Notes: a model not told the origin generated them from the letters alone. Positions 51,577 to 60,721 are shown, counted from the stretch's first letter. The stretch: DNA of 64,000 nt from Psychroflexus gondwanensis ACAM 44 (GCF_000355905.1 NZ_APLF01000009.1:62001-126000); one strand, 5' to 3'. Numbers and translations are program-made.

Positions 51577-53199
51577 ATGAAAATTGGATTTAGCCTTCTA
51601 TTAGTTCTAATGACCCACTTAAGTCTTTTTGCACAACAAAACACTAAACTGGTTATTGGTGTAGTCGTTGACCAAATGCGCTACGACTACCTAACTAAAT
51701 TTGAAAATCACTATTCTGAAGATGGTTTTAAGCGCCTGCAGAGAGAAGGTTTTGAAATGAAAAACTTTCATTTCGATTATGTGCCTACCTATACAGGACC
51801 TGGTCATGCCTCAATATATACAGGAACAAGTCCTATGAATCACGGTATTATCGCAAATAACTGGTACGATAAATTTGAGAAAACCAGCGTGTATTGTGCC
51901 TCAGATCCTTCAGTGAACGCCGTTGGAATCGAGTCAGATAACAGAGCTGGGAAAATGTCTCCCCAACGCATGTTAACCACTAGTTTTGCGGATCAAAACC
52001 GATTACATACTCAATTTAAAGGGAAGACAATTGGAGTTTCTTTAAAGGATAGAGGTGCAATTCTACCTGCCGGTCATACTGCCAATGCAGCTTATTGGTT
52101 TGCAGGATATGATCGTGGTGACTTTATTACAAGTGACTACTACATGAAAGATTTGCCACAATGGGTGAAGGATTTCAATAGCTCTGGTACAACAAAAAGT
52201 TACCTTAAAGAATGGAATACACTTAAGGATATTTCTACTTATACTGAAAGTGGTGCAGATAAAAACAAGTATGAAAACGGTTTTAAAGGAAAAGAAGAAG
52301 CTACATTTCCATACGACCTTAAGAAATTAGCTAAAGACAATGGTGACTATGGCGTTATAAGACCAACACCCTTTGGAAACGATCTGCTTCTAGATTTTGC
52401 AAAAGAAGCTATTAAAAATGAAAAGCTAGGTCAAGATGAATTTACAGACGTTTTCACTTTAAGTTTTTCTAGCCCAGATTATACCGGACATAATTTTGGA
52501 GTGAATTCCAAGGAAATCCAAGATCTATATATCCGGTTGGACTTAAGTATTGCTGAGTTGCTTAAGTTTTTGGACAAAGAAGTAGGGGAAGGAAATTACA
52601 CCTTATTTTTAACGGCAGATCATGGGGCTGTTCATGTTCCCCAATTTCTAAAAGATAATAAAATCCCTGCTGGATATTTCGAAACAGGGGAGATGCAAAG
52701 CGCCTTAGAAGCTCATTTGAGTGAGAACCTGGGGCTTGTTGATATTGTAGAGGAAATACAGAACCAACAAATTTTCTTAGAGGACTCTAAGTTTGAAACT
52801 TATGCTGATTTTGTATCTGCTCAAAATGAAATCAAGCACTTCTTGCTACAATACCAAAATATCGATAAAGTCTACACTAGGGAAATGCTCGAGCATAGTG
52901 GCTTTAGTGGCAATCCCGCCGAACTTATTTTGAGAGGATTTCACCAGAAGCGAAGTGGAGATGTGGTTTATGTTCTTCAGAACTCGTATATATCATACTC
53001 AAGAAAAGGGTCGACACATGGTAGTGGAAATAATTACGATACCCAAGCACCACTGTTGATGTTTGGAAATGGTATCCAACAAGGTAAAACCTATAATAGG
53101 TATCACATTCCAGATATCGCTCCTACCATTTCAGCTTTATTAGGAATTGCACTTCCTAATGGTGCCACTGGAAAGGTTATTTCTGAGGTATTAAAATAA
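51577..53199 (+). CDS. Secreted alkaline phosphatase, PafA-like
   Basis: 540 residues. Signal peptide 1-20 (FAQ). The alkaline phosphatase superfamily site is plain: first metal Asp32 in VVDQMRYDYL, the nucleophile Thr in VPTYTGPGHASIYTG (Thr71 or Thr73), SPDYTGHNFG with Asp and His ligands, TADHGAVHVP, and STHGSGNNYDTQAPLL at the end. The Thr nucleophile and Flavobacterium setting fit PafA, the calcium- or zinc-dependent phosphate-insensitive monoesterase; a phosphodiesterase is the alternative. It releases phosphate in the periplasm. Its last nine bases overlap the convergent glycosyltransferase gene. Confidence 0.92.
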   Translation: MKIGFSLLLVLMTHLSLFAQQNTKLVIGVVVDQMRYDYLTKFENHYSEDGFKRLQREGFEMKNFHFDYVPTYTGPGHASIYTGTSPMNHGIIANNWYDKFEKTSVYCASDPSVNAVGIESDNRAGKMSPQRMLTTSFADQNRLHTQFKGKTIGVSLKDRGAILPAGHTANAAYWFAGYDRGDFITSDYYMKDLPQWVKDFNSSGTTKSYLKEWNTLKDISTYTESGADKNKYENGFKGKEEATFPYDLKKLAKDNGDYGVIRPTPFGNDLLLDFAKEAIKNEKLGQDEFTDVFTLSFSSPDYTGHNFGVNSKEIQDLYIRLDLSIAELLKFLDKEVGEGNYTLFLTADHGAVHVPQFLKDNKIPAGYFETGEMQSALEAHLSENLGLVDIVEEIQNQQIFLEDSKFETYADFVSAQNEIKHFLLQYQNIDKVYTREMLEHSGFSGNPAELILRGFHQKRSGDVVYVLQNSYISYSRKGSTHGSGNNYDTQAPLLMFGNGIQQGKTYNRYHIPDIAPTISALLGIALPNGATGKVISEVLK

Positions 53200-54039
53200 G
53201 CGCTGCTTAATTTTACGCCATCTATATTTTCTAATAAAGTCTCCTTCTTTTTCATTGATTAAGAAGGAGTTTTTTCTGGAGTTCGATTTTAAATAAGCCA
53301 GCATTGCTTTATAGAAAAAATCCAGCTCATTTTTATTCAGGGCCATTTTAAAACAGGTTAAAAAGGCTAAGGCGAAACTATATCGCATTCTGAACAGTGA
53401 GATTCCAAAAACTATTGGTAGACATTTAGAGTAATGCAGCCCAGTAGGCTTAAGATGTTTTACAACAAGTGTTTTATCGGTTTCTACCTCCCATCTATAA
53501 TATCTTGCCTTCATCTCATCAATCGTATCCCAGCCCATAGCAGAAGTCAAGCCTCCAATATCTCTAAAGCAATTCTGGCGATAAGATTTTAAGGCTCCTC
53601 GAATATGATCTGGATTGGTTAATTTTTCAATCTGCCAGACTCCATTATTTTCGATACTACAAAAGCCTGCAAACATGCCGAGTTTTGAGTTCGCTTCAAA
53701 AGCTTTACGTAAGGTTTCTAGATAATGATTTGGAAAAATAAGATCTGCATCAAACTTACAAAGGATATCATAGGAGCTAGTTAAACTAGATAGACCAAAG
53801 TTAAATGCCTCTACAATTTTACTCCCAGGTTCATGGCTAAAGCTTTTTCCTCTCGAGGCATAGGTTAGATTCTCATAGGTAGAACACAAGCTACTTAAAA
53901 TATCGGGTGTTTTATCTGTAGACCCATCATCGACCACCAAAATATGTTTTGCCGAATAGCTTTGATTTACCAGTGAGGTCAAGCACTTTTCAATATGGGC
54001 TTCTTCGTTATAGGCAGGAATAATAATGACGATGTTCAC
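53191..54039 (-). CDS. Family 2 glycosyltransferase
   Basis: 282 residues, soluble. GT-A motifs: IPAYNEEAHI, VDDGSTDKT, and the metal motif FDADLIFPNHYLE. MGWDTIDEMKARYY replaces the usual acceptor region, followed by YRWEVETDKTLVVKHL. A hydrophobic stretch near 210-230 may touch the membrane. It is the last gene of a unit with a methyltransferase (three bases upstream) and a KAS III enzyme. This set suggests sugar and methyl decoration of an acyl product, but the substrate is unknown. It overlaps the 3' end of the phosphatase gene by nine bases. Confidence 0.88.
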   Translation of the reverse strand: MNIVIIIPAYNEEAHIEKCLTSLVNQSYSAKHILVVDDGSTDKTPDILSSLCSTYENLTYASRGKSFSHEPGSKIVEAFNFGLSSLTSSYDILCKFDADLIFPNHYLETLRKAFEANSKLGMFAGFCSIENNGVWQIEKLTNPDHIRGALKSYRQNCFRDIGGLTSAMGWDTIDEMKARYYRWEVETDKTLVVKHLKPTGLHYSKCLPIVFGISLFRMRYSFALAFLTCFKMALNKNELDFFYKAMLAYLKSNSRKNSFLINEKEGDFIRKYRWRKIKQRLF

Positions 54040-54042
54040 GGC

Positions 54043-54567
54043 TTAAGATTTTCTTTGGCAATATACCAAGTAATATCTAGGAGTAATTAGCCTAAGTAAA
54101 GGTCTAAAGCCAATTTTGCGGACTGGATGGGTAAAGGTTTTAGAGTCTATGATTTCCCAGCCTGCTTTATCTAACAGCCAATCGAATTGCCAAGTTTCAA
54201 ATTCGTGATAATGCCTATCCCAAGGATCAGTTTTACTTTGATAGGCTTTCGAAAACCAAAGTTTGAGTGGAACACTAGCAAATAGGTGCTCACTTTGTAT
54301 GCTTTTTAGAACTTCTAATGGAGATAAAAGGTGTTCAAAAATTTCAAAAGCAGTCGTTATTTTTGCTGAAGAAGATAAAAGTTGACTTTGATCTACATCC
54401 AAATCTTGACCTTTAGTATTTTCAATAGAAAAGCCTTCAGCAGACATTAACTTCGAAAATGGATTTTCAACTCCTAGGTCAAGAACTTTACAAGAAGGTG
54501 GAGCATGAGTCTTTAAAAACTCCATGGTCATGTTGAAACGCTTTTCTGGGTAATGCTTTTCGTACAT
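54043..54567 (-). CDS. Small SAM-dependent methyltransferase-like protein
   Basis: 174 residues. A short Rossmann-type methyltransferase: CKVLDLGVENPFSKLM is motif I, KITTAFEIFEHLLSPLEVL is the motif with the acidic and His residues, and EHLFASVPLKLWF follows; HYHEFETWQFDWLLDKAGWE is near the end. Motif I lacks the usual Gly-x-Gly, so SAM binding is altered or weak. It lies between a glycosyltransferase gene and a KAS III gene with gaps of three and seven bases. The substrate is unknown. Confidence 0.8.
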   Translation of the reverse strand: MYEKHYPEKRFNMTMEFLKTHAPPSCKVLDLGVENPFSKLMSAEGFSIENTKGQDLDVDQSQLLSSSAKITTAFEIFEHLLSPLEVLKSIQSEHLFASVPLKLWFSKAYQSKTDPWDRHYHEFETWQFDWLLDKAGWEIIDSKTFTHPVRKIGFRPLLRLITPRYYLVYCQRKS

Positions 54568-54574
54568 GGGAAGT

Positions 54575-55636
54575 CTAAATTTCGTAGACTATAGCATTGA
54601 TGTTCATCCCTGCACCAACACTGGCAAACATAATGGTATCTCCTGGTTTTAAACTTTCGTGTTCAAAATCTCCTTTTAAAAACATGTCGTATAAAGTAGG
54701 TATAGTAGCCACGCTACTATTTCCAAGCTTATTGATACTCATCGGCATGATGTCTGAAGGCGTTTCTTTGTCAAACAGCTTATAGAATCTCTGGACAATA
54801 GCCTCGTCCATCTTTTCATTAGCCTGGTGGATAAATATTTTTTTCAAATCAGTAATAGATTTGCCACTTTCTTCTAAACACGCCTTCATCGCTTCAGGAA
54901 CTTTAGATAATGCAAAATTATAGATTTTTCGACCGTACATTTTTATGTAGGCTCGATCATCTGCGCGTTTAGGGGAAAAGGATTTATCAAAGTAAATATA
55001 ATTGGCCTCTGTCCTAGCGTAGGTGGCTGTTTTGTGTGCTAAAATACCACCAGATGAATCTGTATTCTCAAAAATGGTAGCACCAGCACCATCAGAGTAA
55101 ATCATACTATCTCTATCATTGGGATCCACTACTCTCGAAAGGGTTTCTGCCCCAATAATCAAGCAACGCTTAGCCATCCCTGCTTTCATAAAGGCGAAGG
55201 AATGAATACAGCCTTCTATCCAACCTGGGCAACCAAAGAGTAAATCGTAGGCCACACAGCTTGGATTTTCAATTTGTAACTTTTCTTTGACCCGGGAAGC
55301 AAGGCTTGGGACGGTATCCGCCTGTTGCTTATCGTGACCTACATCTCCAAAATTATGGGCAACGATAATATAATCTAGAGTTTCTGGATCAATACCTGAA
55401 TCTTTTATAGCTTTTTCTGCGGCAAATGTTGCTATGTCTGATGTGTTTAGTTCGCTACCAACATATCGTCGTTCCTCAATACCAGTAATAGCTTTAAACT
55501 TTTTGATAATGACTTCAGGGTGAGCATCAAAAGCAGTTTCATCTTGATTGAAGAATTCACTTTTCAAAAAGTCTTGATTCTTTTTGATTATATCTGGGAT
55601 ATAGCTTCCAACACCAACAATTTTAATATTATTCAT
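54575..55636 (-). CDS. 3-oxoacyl-ACP synthase III family protein (FabH-like)
   Basis: 353 residues, thiolase fold. The catalytic triad is complete: Cys136 in LLFGCPGW, His270 in IFIHQANEKM and Asn306 in INKLGNSSVA. The N-terminus IVGVGSYIPDIIKKN and TGIEERRY fit KAS III. It would join an acyl-CoA to malonyl-ACP to start fatty-acid or polyketide chains. It is about 25 residues longer than the housekeeping FabH, and it leads an operon with a methyltransferase and a glycosyltransferase, so it is probably a specialised starter enzyme rather than the main FabH. Confidence 0.9.
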   Translation of the reverse strand: MNNIKIVGVGSYIPDIIKKNQDFLKSEFFNQDETAFDAHPEVIIKKFKAITGIEERRYVGSELNTSDIATFAAEKAIKDSGIDPETLDYIIVAHNFGDVGHDKQQADTVPSLASRVKEKLQIENPSCVAYDLLFGCPGWIEGCIHSFAFMKAGMAKRCLIIGAETLSRVVDPNDRDSMIYSDGAGATIFENTDSSGGILAHKTATYARTEANYIYFDKSFSPKRADDRAYIKMYGRKIYNFALSKVPEAMKACLEESGKSITDLKKIFIHQANEKMDEAIVQRFYKLFDKETPSDIMPMSINKLGNSSVATIPTLYDMFLKGDFEHESLKPGDTIMFASVGAGMNINAIVYEI

Positions 55637-55744
55637 ACGTGAACAAGTTTTATGGCAAGTTACTGTTAATGTAACTTAATTGTAAATTTTTCGGCAAACT
55701 TAATCTATTTAAAAGTCTTTCAAAAGTCTATTCTGAATTTGATT

Positions 55745-56473
55745 TTAGACAATTTCAAATTTTAATTCCAATTTTTTGTTTAAAAAGTTCTCTTTATACT
55801 CATCTAGAATTTCTGATCGGTTCTTATATAGTCTGAAGTAAATGAAGTAGAAGGCAATACATGAAACCATCGTAAAAAATGCTAAAATAGCCATAGATAA
55901 ACTTTGGGTTTCACTAAGCCTACCGATATGAGGAGCCAATACTAAAGGCATGTAAGTAAATGGAAATAGAATTGAATTATTAGACACTAGAAGTTGATCT
56001 AAATAGTAGTAGTGGTCTCTTTTCTTTAATTCTTTACTATTCTTATGAAGTTTTCGAAAATAGAAGATCAACCCCAGGATAATTAATACAATGAAACCAC
56101 CAGCAAGCACAAAGGGCATAGAGTCGAGTGACATTATCGCGTAATAGATAATCAAAAAAAATGCGGTTGCTAAAAACCAAAATTTAGGTTTTGAGACTTC
56201 ATCTTTAACTACTTTTAAAATCACTTTTTTGTAAAAGTAGGTATTGATTTTCTTCATATAATCTTCAGAAACATCTGAGAATCCAATTACTCCATACTTC
56301 TCAAATGCATTTTGAAGGGCTTCTTCAAAAGAAAGTGTTTTATCTTCTTTCATTTGCTGTAAAATGTCGTCCTCCAAATCTTTAGCAATAAGTAATCTGA
56401 CATCATAAAAATCAACGTAGTGATCTTTAGTAAACTCGAGGAGTCTTAATTTTTCAGTCTGGGATAAGGTCAT
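55745..56473 (-). CDS. Hypothetical membrane protein with HAAS-like N-terminal domain
   Basis: 242 residues. The N-terminal 85 residues are helical and soluble, with FEEALQNAFEKYGVIGFSDVSEDY resembling the small domain that precedes membrane parts in HAAS/DUF1700-type proteins. Four to five membrane helices follow (about 96-116, 118-140, 170-190, 200-222). The end is charged. It stands alone between fabH-like and gcvP genes and has its own -7 box (56493-56500). Not recognised further. Confidence 0.75.
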   Translation of the reverse strand: MTLSQTEKLRLLEFTKDHYVDFYDVRLLIAKDLEDDILQQMKEDKTLSFEEALQNAFEKYGVIGFSDVSEDYMKKINTYFYKKVILKVVKDEVSKPKFWFLATAFFLIIYYAIMSLDSMPFVLAGGFIVLIILGLIFYFRKLHKNSKELKKRDHYYYLDQLLVSNNSILFPFTYMPLVLAPHIGRLSETQSLSMAILAFFTMVSCIAFYFIYFRLYKNRSEILDEYKENFLNKKLELKFEIV

Positions 56474-56492
56474 CGTTTTGGTTTAAACATAT

Positions 56493-56500
56493 CAAATATA
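56493..56500 (-). promoter_or_regulatory. -7 box of the HAAS-like membrane protein gene
   Basis: Minus-strand TATATTTG, a full match, 19 bases before the ATG and directly after the gcvP terminator. Confidence 0.5.
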
Positions 56501-56502
56501 AA

Positions 56503-56539
56503 AAAACCTCCTTAAGGAAAGTTGGCTTAAGGAGGTTTT
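56503..56539 (-). terminator. Terminator of gcvP
   Basis: AAAACCTCCTTAAG (56503-56516) and CTTAAGGAGGTTTT (56526-56539) form a perfect 14-bp stem; on the minus strand a T run follows. Confidence 0.9.
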
Positions 56540-56562
56540 GAATGATATTTCAGTGATAAATT

Positions 56563-59406
56563 TTAGATATAAGCCTCTATTGGAGCACAGGTACAGGTGA
56601 GGTTCCTATCACCATATGCTTCATCTACTCGTCGAGTCGTTGGCCAAAATTTGTTTTCTGAAACAAAAGGTAATGGGAAAGCAGCAGTTTGTCGACTGTA
56701 GTCGAAGTCCCAATGTTCTGCGGTGAGCATCTCCATCGTATGGGGTGCATTTTTCAACATATTATTAGGATTGTCAATCGTACAAGTTTCTACTTCTTTT
56801 TTAATAGAAATCATAGCCTCACAAAATCTATCTAATTCTGCTTTACTTTCACTTTCTGTAGGTTCTATCATCATAGTTCCCGCTACTGGAAACGAAACTG
56901 TAGGAGAGTGGAATCCGTAATCGATAAGGCGTTTGGCGATATCTTTTACTTCAATACCATAGTCTTTAAAATCTCTACAATCAATAATCATCTCGTGTGC
57001 AGCTCTTCCTCTTTCTCCAGAATACAAGGTTTTATAATGCCCTTTTAATCTAGCTTGAATATAGTTAGCATTCAGAATAGCATATTCTGTGGATTCTCTA
57101 AGCCCTTGTTCTCCCAACATTCTGATGTAGGCGTAAGAAATTAAGCATACAAATGCAGATCCAAAAGGAGTTGCAGAAATGGAAGATATAGCCTGAGTCC
57201 CGCCAGTTTCGATTAAAGGATTATTAGGTAAAAAAGGAGCAAGTTGTTTTGCAACACAGATAGGACCAACTCCGGGGCCACCTCCTCCATGAGGAATTGC
57301 AAAGGTTTTGTGTAAATTTAAGTGACACACATCTGCGCCAATTCTTCCTGGACTGGTTAAGCCTACTTGGGCGTTCATATTGGCACCGTCCATATAGACT
57401 TGTCCGCCATGTTCGTGAATAAGCGAAGTAATTTTTCTGATATCCGATTCAAAAACGCCGTGTGTAGAAGGATAAGTTACCATTAAGGCTGCTAGGTTGT
57501 CGCTATGTTCTTCAACTTTAGACGTTAAATCTTCAATATCGATATTACCTTTATCGGTTGCGTTTACTACCACGACCTTCATTCCAGCCATAACTGCACT
57601 TGCAGGATTGGTGCCGTGAGCAGAAGAAGGCACTAAACAGATATTTCTGTGAGAATCTCCTCTAGATTTATGATAAGCGCGAATCACCATTAAACCAGCA
57701 TATTCTCCTTGGGCTCCAGAATTGGGCTGAAGTGAGGTCGCTGAAAATCCGGTAATTTCCGTTAAATAATCTTCAAGACTTTTAAGAATTTCTTGATAGC
57801 CCATAGCTTGCTCTTTAGGAACAAATGGATGAATATTACCCCATTGTGGGTTGGATAAAGGAAGCATTTGCGATGCTGCATTCAGTTTCATGGTACACGA
57901 CCCCAATGGAATCATGGAATGGTTTAAAGCTAGATCCTTTCTTTCTAACCTTTTGATGTAACGCATCAACTCTGTTTCAGAATGATAGACGTTGAAGACA
58001 TCATGGGTCAAAAATTGCGTCCGTCTACTCAATTCACTAGAAGGAATAATACCTTCTTTTAAGTCTTGAAGTTTTAAAACTTCTTTCTCATTCGCTTCTC
58101 CGAAAATATCAAGAATATCGTTGAGGTCCCCAAAAGAGGTGGTTTCATTCAAAGAAATAGAAACACTCTCCGAATCTGGGTAATAAAAATTGATCTCTTT
58201 TTTTTCAGCCAAACCTTTAATCTTATCCGCATCAGCTTTTATAAGAATAGTATCGAAGTAAAGTTTATTCACTTGGTAGTATCCCAATTTTTCAATAGCG
58301 TCTGATAGGCTTACTGTTTTTCTATGAATTTGACTTGCAATGTGTTTAAGACCTTCTGGTCCGTGGTATACAGCATACATGCCAGCCATAATGGCAAGTA
58401 AAACTTGAGCTGTACAAATATTGGAAGTGGCCTTATCTCTTTTGATGTGTTGCTCTCTGGTTTGTAGAGCCATTCTTAAAGAGGTGTCTCCATTAAGATC
58501 TTTGGTAACTCCTATAATCCTTCCTGGGATGCTTCGTTTATAATCTTCTTTAGTTGCAAAGTAAGCAGCGTGTGGTCCTCCATATCCAAGCGGAATTCCA
58601 AAGCGTTGTGTGGTTCCAACAACAACGTCAACTCCCCAATTTCCAGGAGCTTCTAGTAAAACAAGGCTCAGTAAATCAGCAGCGACTGCTACTTTTATAT
58701 CATTTTCTTTTGCTTTTTTGGTAAAGTTTTCAAAATCATTAATTTCTCCACATTTACCAGAATATTGAACTAGCGCACCAAAAAAACTAGAATCAAAATC
58801 AAATTCATCATATTTTCCAACGACCAATTCGATAGCTAGAGGTTCAGATCTAGTTTGCAATAAAGCTAAGGTTTGAGGCAATACATTATCACCAACAAAG
58901 AACTTAACAACCTTATTTTTTTTCTGCCCTCTTGTTCGTACCGAATACAATAAATTCATGGCTTCAGCAGCAGACGTAGCCTCGTCGAGCAAAGACGCAT
59001 TGGCCAATTCCATGCCGGTTAAATCAGCCACCATGGTTTGAAAGTTGAGTAAGGCTTCAAGTCTACCTTGAGCAATCTCAGCTTGATAAGGGGTGTAAGC
59101 GGTATACCATCCCGGATTTTCAAAAACATTTCTTTGGATTACTGCAGGAAAAATAGCTTCATGGTAACCGAGACCTATATAAGATCTAAAAGTTTTGTTT
59201 TTTTGAGCTATAGAATTAATGTGCTTAGAATATTCATATTCAGTCAGCGGTGCGGGTAAGTCTAATTTCTGTTCCAACTTTATATCGTTTGGAATAGTTT
59301 CGTAGATTAATTGTCCTGTTGACTCAGCTCCAACGGCTTTAAGCATTTCTTTTATGCTCTTTCCACGAGGACCAATATGTCTTGATGCAAATGATTCTGT
59401 ATTCAT
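56563..59406 (-). CDS. gcvP: Glycine dehydrogenase (P protein, single chain)
   Basis: 947 residues from the ATG at 59406. Both halves of the P protein are fused, as in most bacteria. The pyridoxal phosphate lysine is in HLNLHKTFAIPHGGGGPGVG. Other marks are FASRHIGP at the start, NASLLDEATSAAEAM, and PNSGAQGEYAGL and SSAHGTNPASA in the second half. It decarboxylates glycine and loads the aminomethyl group on the H protein. The open frame extends 13 codons upstream, but a -7 box lies inside that part, so the shorter start is preferred. It is a single-gene unit with a strong terminator. Confidence 0.95.
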   Translation of the reverse strand: MNTESFASRHIGPRGKSIKEMLKAVGAESTGQLIYETIPNDIKLEQKLDLPAPLTEYEYSKHINSIAQKNKTFRSYIGLGYHEAIFPAVIQRNVFENPGWYTAYTPYQAEIAQGRLEALLNFQTMVADLTGMELANASLLDEATSAAEAMNLLYSVRTRGQKKNKVVKFFVGDNVLPQTLALLQTRSEPLAIELVVGKYDEFDFDSSFFGALVQYSGKCGEINDFENFTKKAKENDIKVAVAADLLSLVLLEAPGNWGVDVVVGTTQRFGIPLGYGGPHAAYFATKEDYKRSIPGRIIGVTKDLNGDTSLRMALQTREQHIKRDKATSNICTAQVLLAIMAGMYAVYHGPEGLKHIASQIHRKTVSLSDAIEKLGYYQVNKLYFDTILIKADADKIKGLAEKKEINFYYPDSESVSISLNETTSFGDLNDILDIFGEANEKEVLKLQDLKEGIIPSSELSRRTQFLTHDVFNVYHSETELMRYIKRLERKDLALNHSMIPLGSCTMKLNAASQMLPLSNPQWGNIHPFVPKEQAMGYQEILKSLEDYLTEITGFSATSLQPNSGAQGEYAGLMVIRAYHKSRGDSHRNICLVPSSAHGTNPASAVMAGMKVVVVNATDKGNIDIEDLTSKVEEHSDNLAALMVTYPSTHGVFESDIRKITSLIHEHGGQVYMDGANMNAQVGLTSPGRIGADVCHLNLHKTFAIPHGGGGPGVGPICVAKQLAPFLPNNPLIETGGTQAISSISATPFGSAFVCLISYAYIRMLGEQGLRESTEYAILNANYIQARLKGHYKTLYSGERGRAAHEMIIDCRDFKDYGIEVKDIAKRLIDYGFHSPTVSFPVAGTMMIEPTESESKAELDRFCEAMISIKKEVETCTIDNPNNMLKNAPHTMEMLTAEHWDFDYSRQTAAFPLPFVSENKFWPTTRRVDEAYGDRNLTCTCAPIEAYI

Positions 59407-59431
59407 TGAAGATTCTTTAAAAATTTGCTCA

Positions 59432-59439
59432 CAAAAATA
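59432..59439 (-). promoter_or_regulatory. -7 box of gcvP
   Basis: Minus-strand TATTTTTG, a full match, 25 bases before the ATG at 59406. It lies within the longer reading frame and so argues against the upstream start at 59445. Confidence 0.5.
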
Positions 59440-59517
59440 CATCATTTTAAATGAAACGATTGTTAAAGATGGATAGACTATCGTTAAGTTTTAAAGAAAA
59501 TTATCTTGAATAAACTC

Positions 59518-59525
59518 TACTTTTG
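59518..59525 (+). promoter_or_regulatory. -7 box directly before the UbiA-like gene
   Basis: TACTTTTG, a full match, ending only five bases before the ATG at 59531. The transcript would start at or within a few bases of the start codon. Confidence 0.5.
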
Positions 59526-59530
59526 TAAGC

Positions 59531-60346
59531 ATGAATTTTTTGCAACAAGCCTTTAGGTTTTATATCAATTCAAGTCTTCATGTAGCGCTTGCTGTTGTCT
59601 CATTTACAATGGTGACTTTTCTGAATTTCAACTTGAAGGCAGGCAGCAATATATTGGTGTTCGTTTTTTTCTCGACAGTAGTAGCTTACAATTTTGTGAA
59701 ATACTTTTCTCTACTAAAAGTGCAGCGAGAAACGATTACTACTGAAATGAAGGGTATAGTTATGTTATCCCTTGTATCTCTCATTCCGCTAGTAATGACT
59801 TTAAATGCAATGACGCTTGAAACCTTCCTTTTTATTGTCTGCTTGGGGATCTTAACTCTACTATATGTATTGCCACTTTTGCCAAAGACAAAAAACCTTA
59901 GAGATGTGAGTGGTTTAAAGATATTTGTTATCGCCTTAGTGTGGACTGGGACAACAGTGGGTCTGCCTTTTTTTGAAACCGATCAAGGTAATACTCTCTT
60001 AGATACGGAGACTATATATTATGCCTCAAGTAGATTTTTCCTAATTATAGCGCTTACCATCCCTTTTGAAATTAGGGATACAAAGCTTGATAGCCCTTAT
60101 CTAAAAACACTCCCACAGTGGGTAGGAATTACAAACACTAAAGTGATAGGAGTATTATTGAGTTTGTTGTCTTTGGTTATTTTAGTTCTGAGTGGGGAGG
60201 ATTTAGCCAGTCCTTATATACTTCTTTACCTACTGGTAATAGGGTTCATTGTGTTCTCAAATCAAGACAATACCATTTACTATTCTGCCTTTTGGGTGGA
60301 GAGTCTTCCTTTACTTTGGTTTTTGGCGATTTTTATTTTCGGCTAA
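59531..60346 (+). CDS. UbiA-like polytopic membrane protein
   Basis: 271 residues with about eight membrane helices, laid out like UbiA prenyltransferases. The first Asp-rich motif is not kept (the place reads YNFVKYFSLLKVQ), and only IPFEIRDTKLDSPYLKTLP recalls the second. It is therefore either a divergent member or one without transferase activity. The ATG was chosen because the next Met (codon 27) would cut the first helix. The -7 box is so close that the mRNA may be leaderless. It lies just before the rRNA promoters and reads toward them. Confidence 0.75.
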   Translation: MNFLQQAFRFYINSSLHVALAVVSFTMVTFLNFNLKAGSNILVFVFFSTVVAYNFVKYFSLLKVQRETITTEMKGIVMLSLVSLIPLVMTLNAMTLETFLFIVCLGILTLLYVLPLLPKTKNLRDVSGLKIFVIALVWTGTTVGLPFFETDQGNTLLDTETIYYASSRFFLIIALTIPFEIRDTKLDSPYLKTLPQWVGITNTKVIGVLLSLLSLVILVLSGEDLASPYILLYLLVIGFIVFSNQDNTIYYSAFWVESLPLLWFLAIFIFG

Positions 60347-60411
60347 TGCCACTTATTCTCAGCCCTTTACTCTTTTTATAATTTTTTCTTTAAAGAAACT
60401 GCTTCATTTAT

Positions 60412-60443
60412 TTGGTTAGAAGGGAAAAAAGGTTGTAGTTTTG
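60412..60443 (+). promoter_or_regulatory. rRNA promoter P1
   Basis: TTG at 60412-60414, 21 bases, TAGTTTTG at 60436-60443. First of three tandem promoters with the same -7 octamer. Confidence 0.65.
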
Positions 60444-60515
60444 CACCCCGCTAATTGAGGTATTGAGAGGGTCACACAGGGAGAGAGGAAGAGTTGTTAA
60501 ATTGAGTTGTAGTGC

Positions 60516-60546
60516 TTGTGAGATTGGGATATAAGTTTTAGTTTTG
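60516..60546 (+). promoter_or_regulatory. rRNA promoter P2
   Basis: TTG at 60516-60518, 20 bases, TAGTTTTG at 60539-60546, 103 bases after the P1 box. Confidence 0.65.
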
Positions 60547-60609
60547 TTCCCCTTTATTTTGGTTATGGACGTTCATTAAAATAAGATTTAATTTTTTTCG
60601 TAAAACCAC

Positions 60610-60639
60610 TTGTTAGATTAAAAATAAGTATTAGTTTTG
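60610..60639 (+). promoter_or_regulatory. rRNA promoter P3
   Basis: TTG at 60610-60612, 19 bases, TAGTTTTG at 60632-60639, 93 bases after the P2 box and about 210 bases before 16S. Confidence 0.7.
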
Positions 60640-60703
60640 CATCCGCTTAGAGAAGCACACGAGTTTAAGGCCTTTGATACGGTTTAAACGACAAGAATTA
60701 AAA

Positions 60704-60721
60704 GTTCATTGACATATTGAA
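60704..60721 (+). repeat. 18-base leader element, copy before 16S
   Basis: GTTCATTGACATATTGAA; the same 18 bases occur at 62890-62907, before 23S. The two places suggest a role in rRNA processing or antitermination. Confidence 0.7.
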
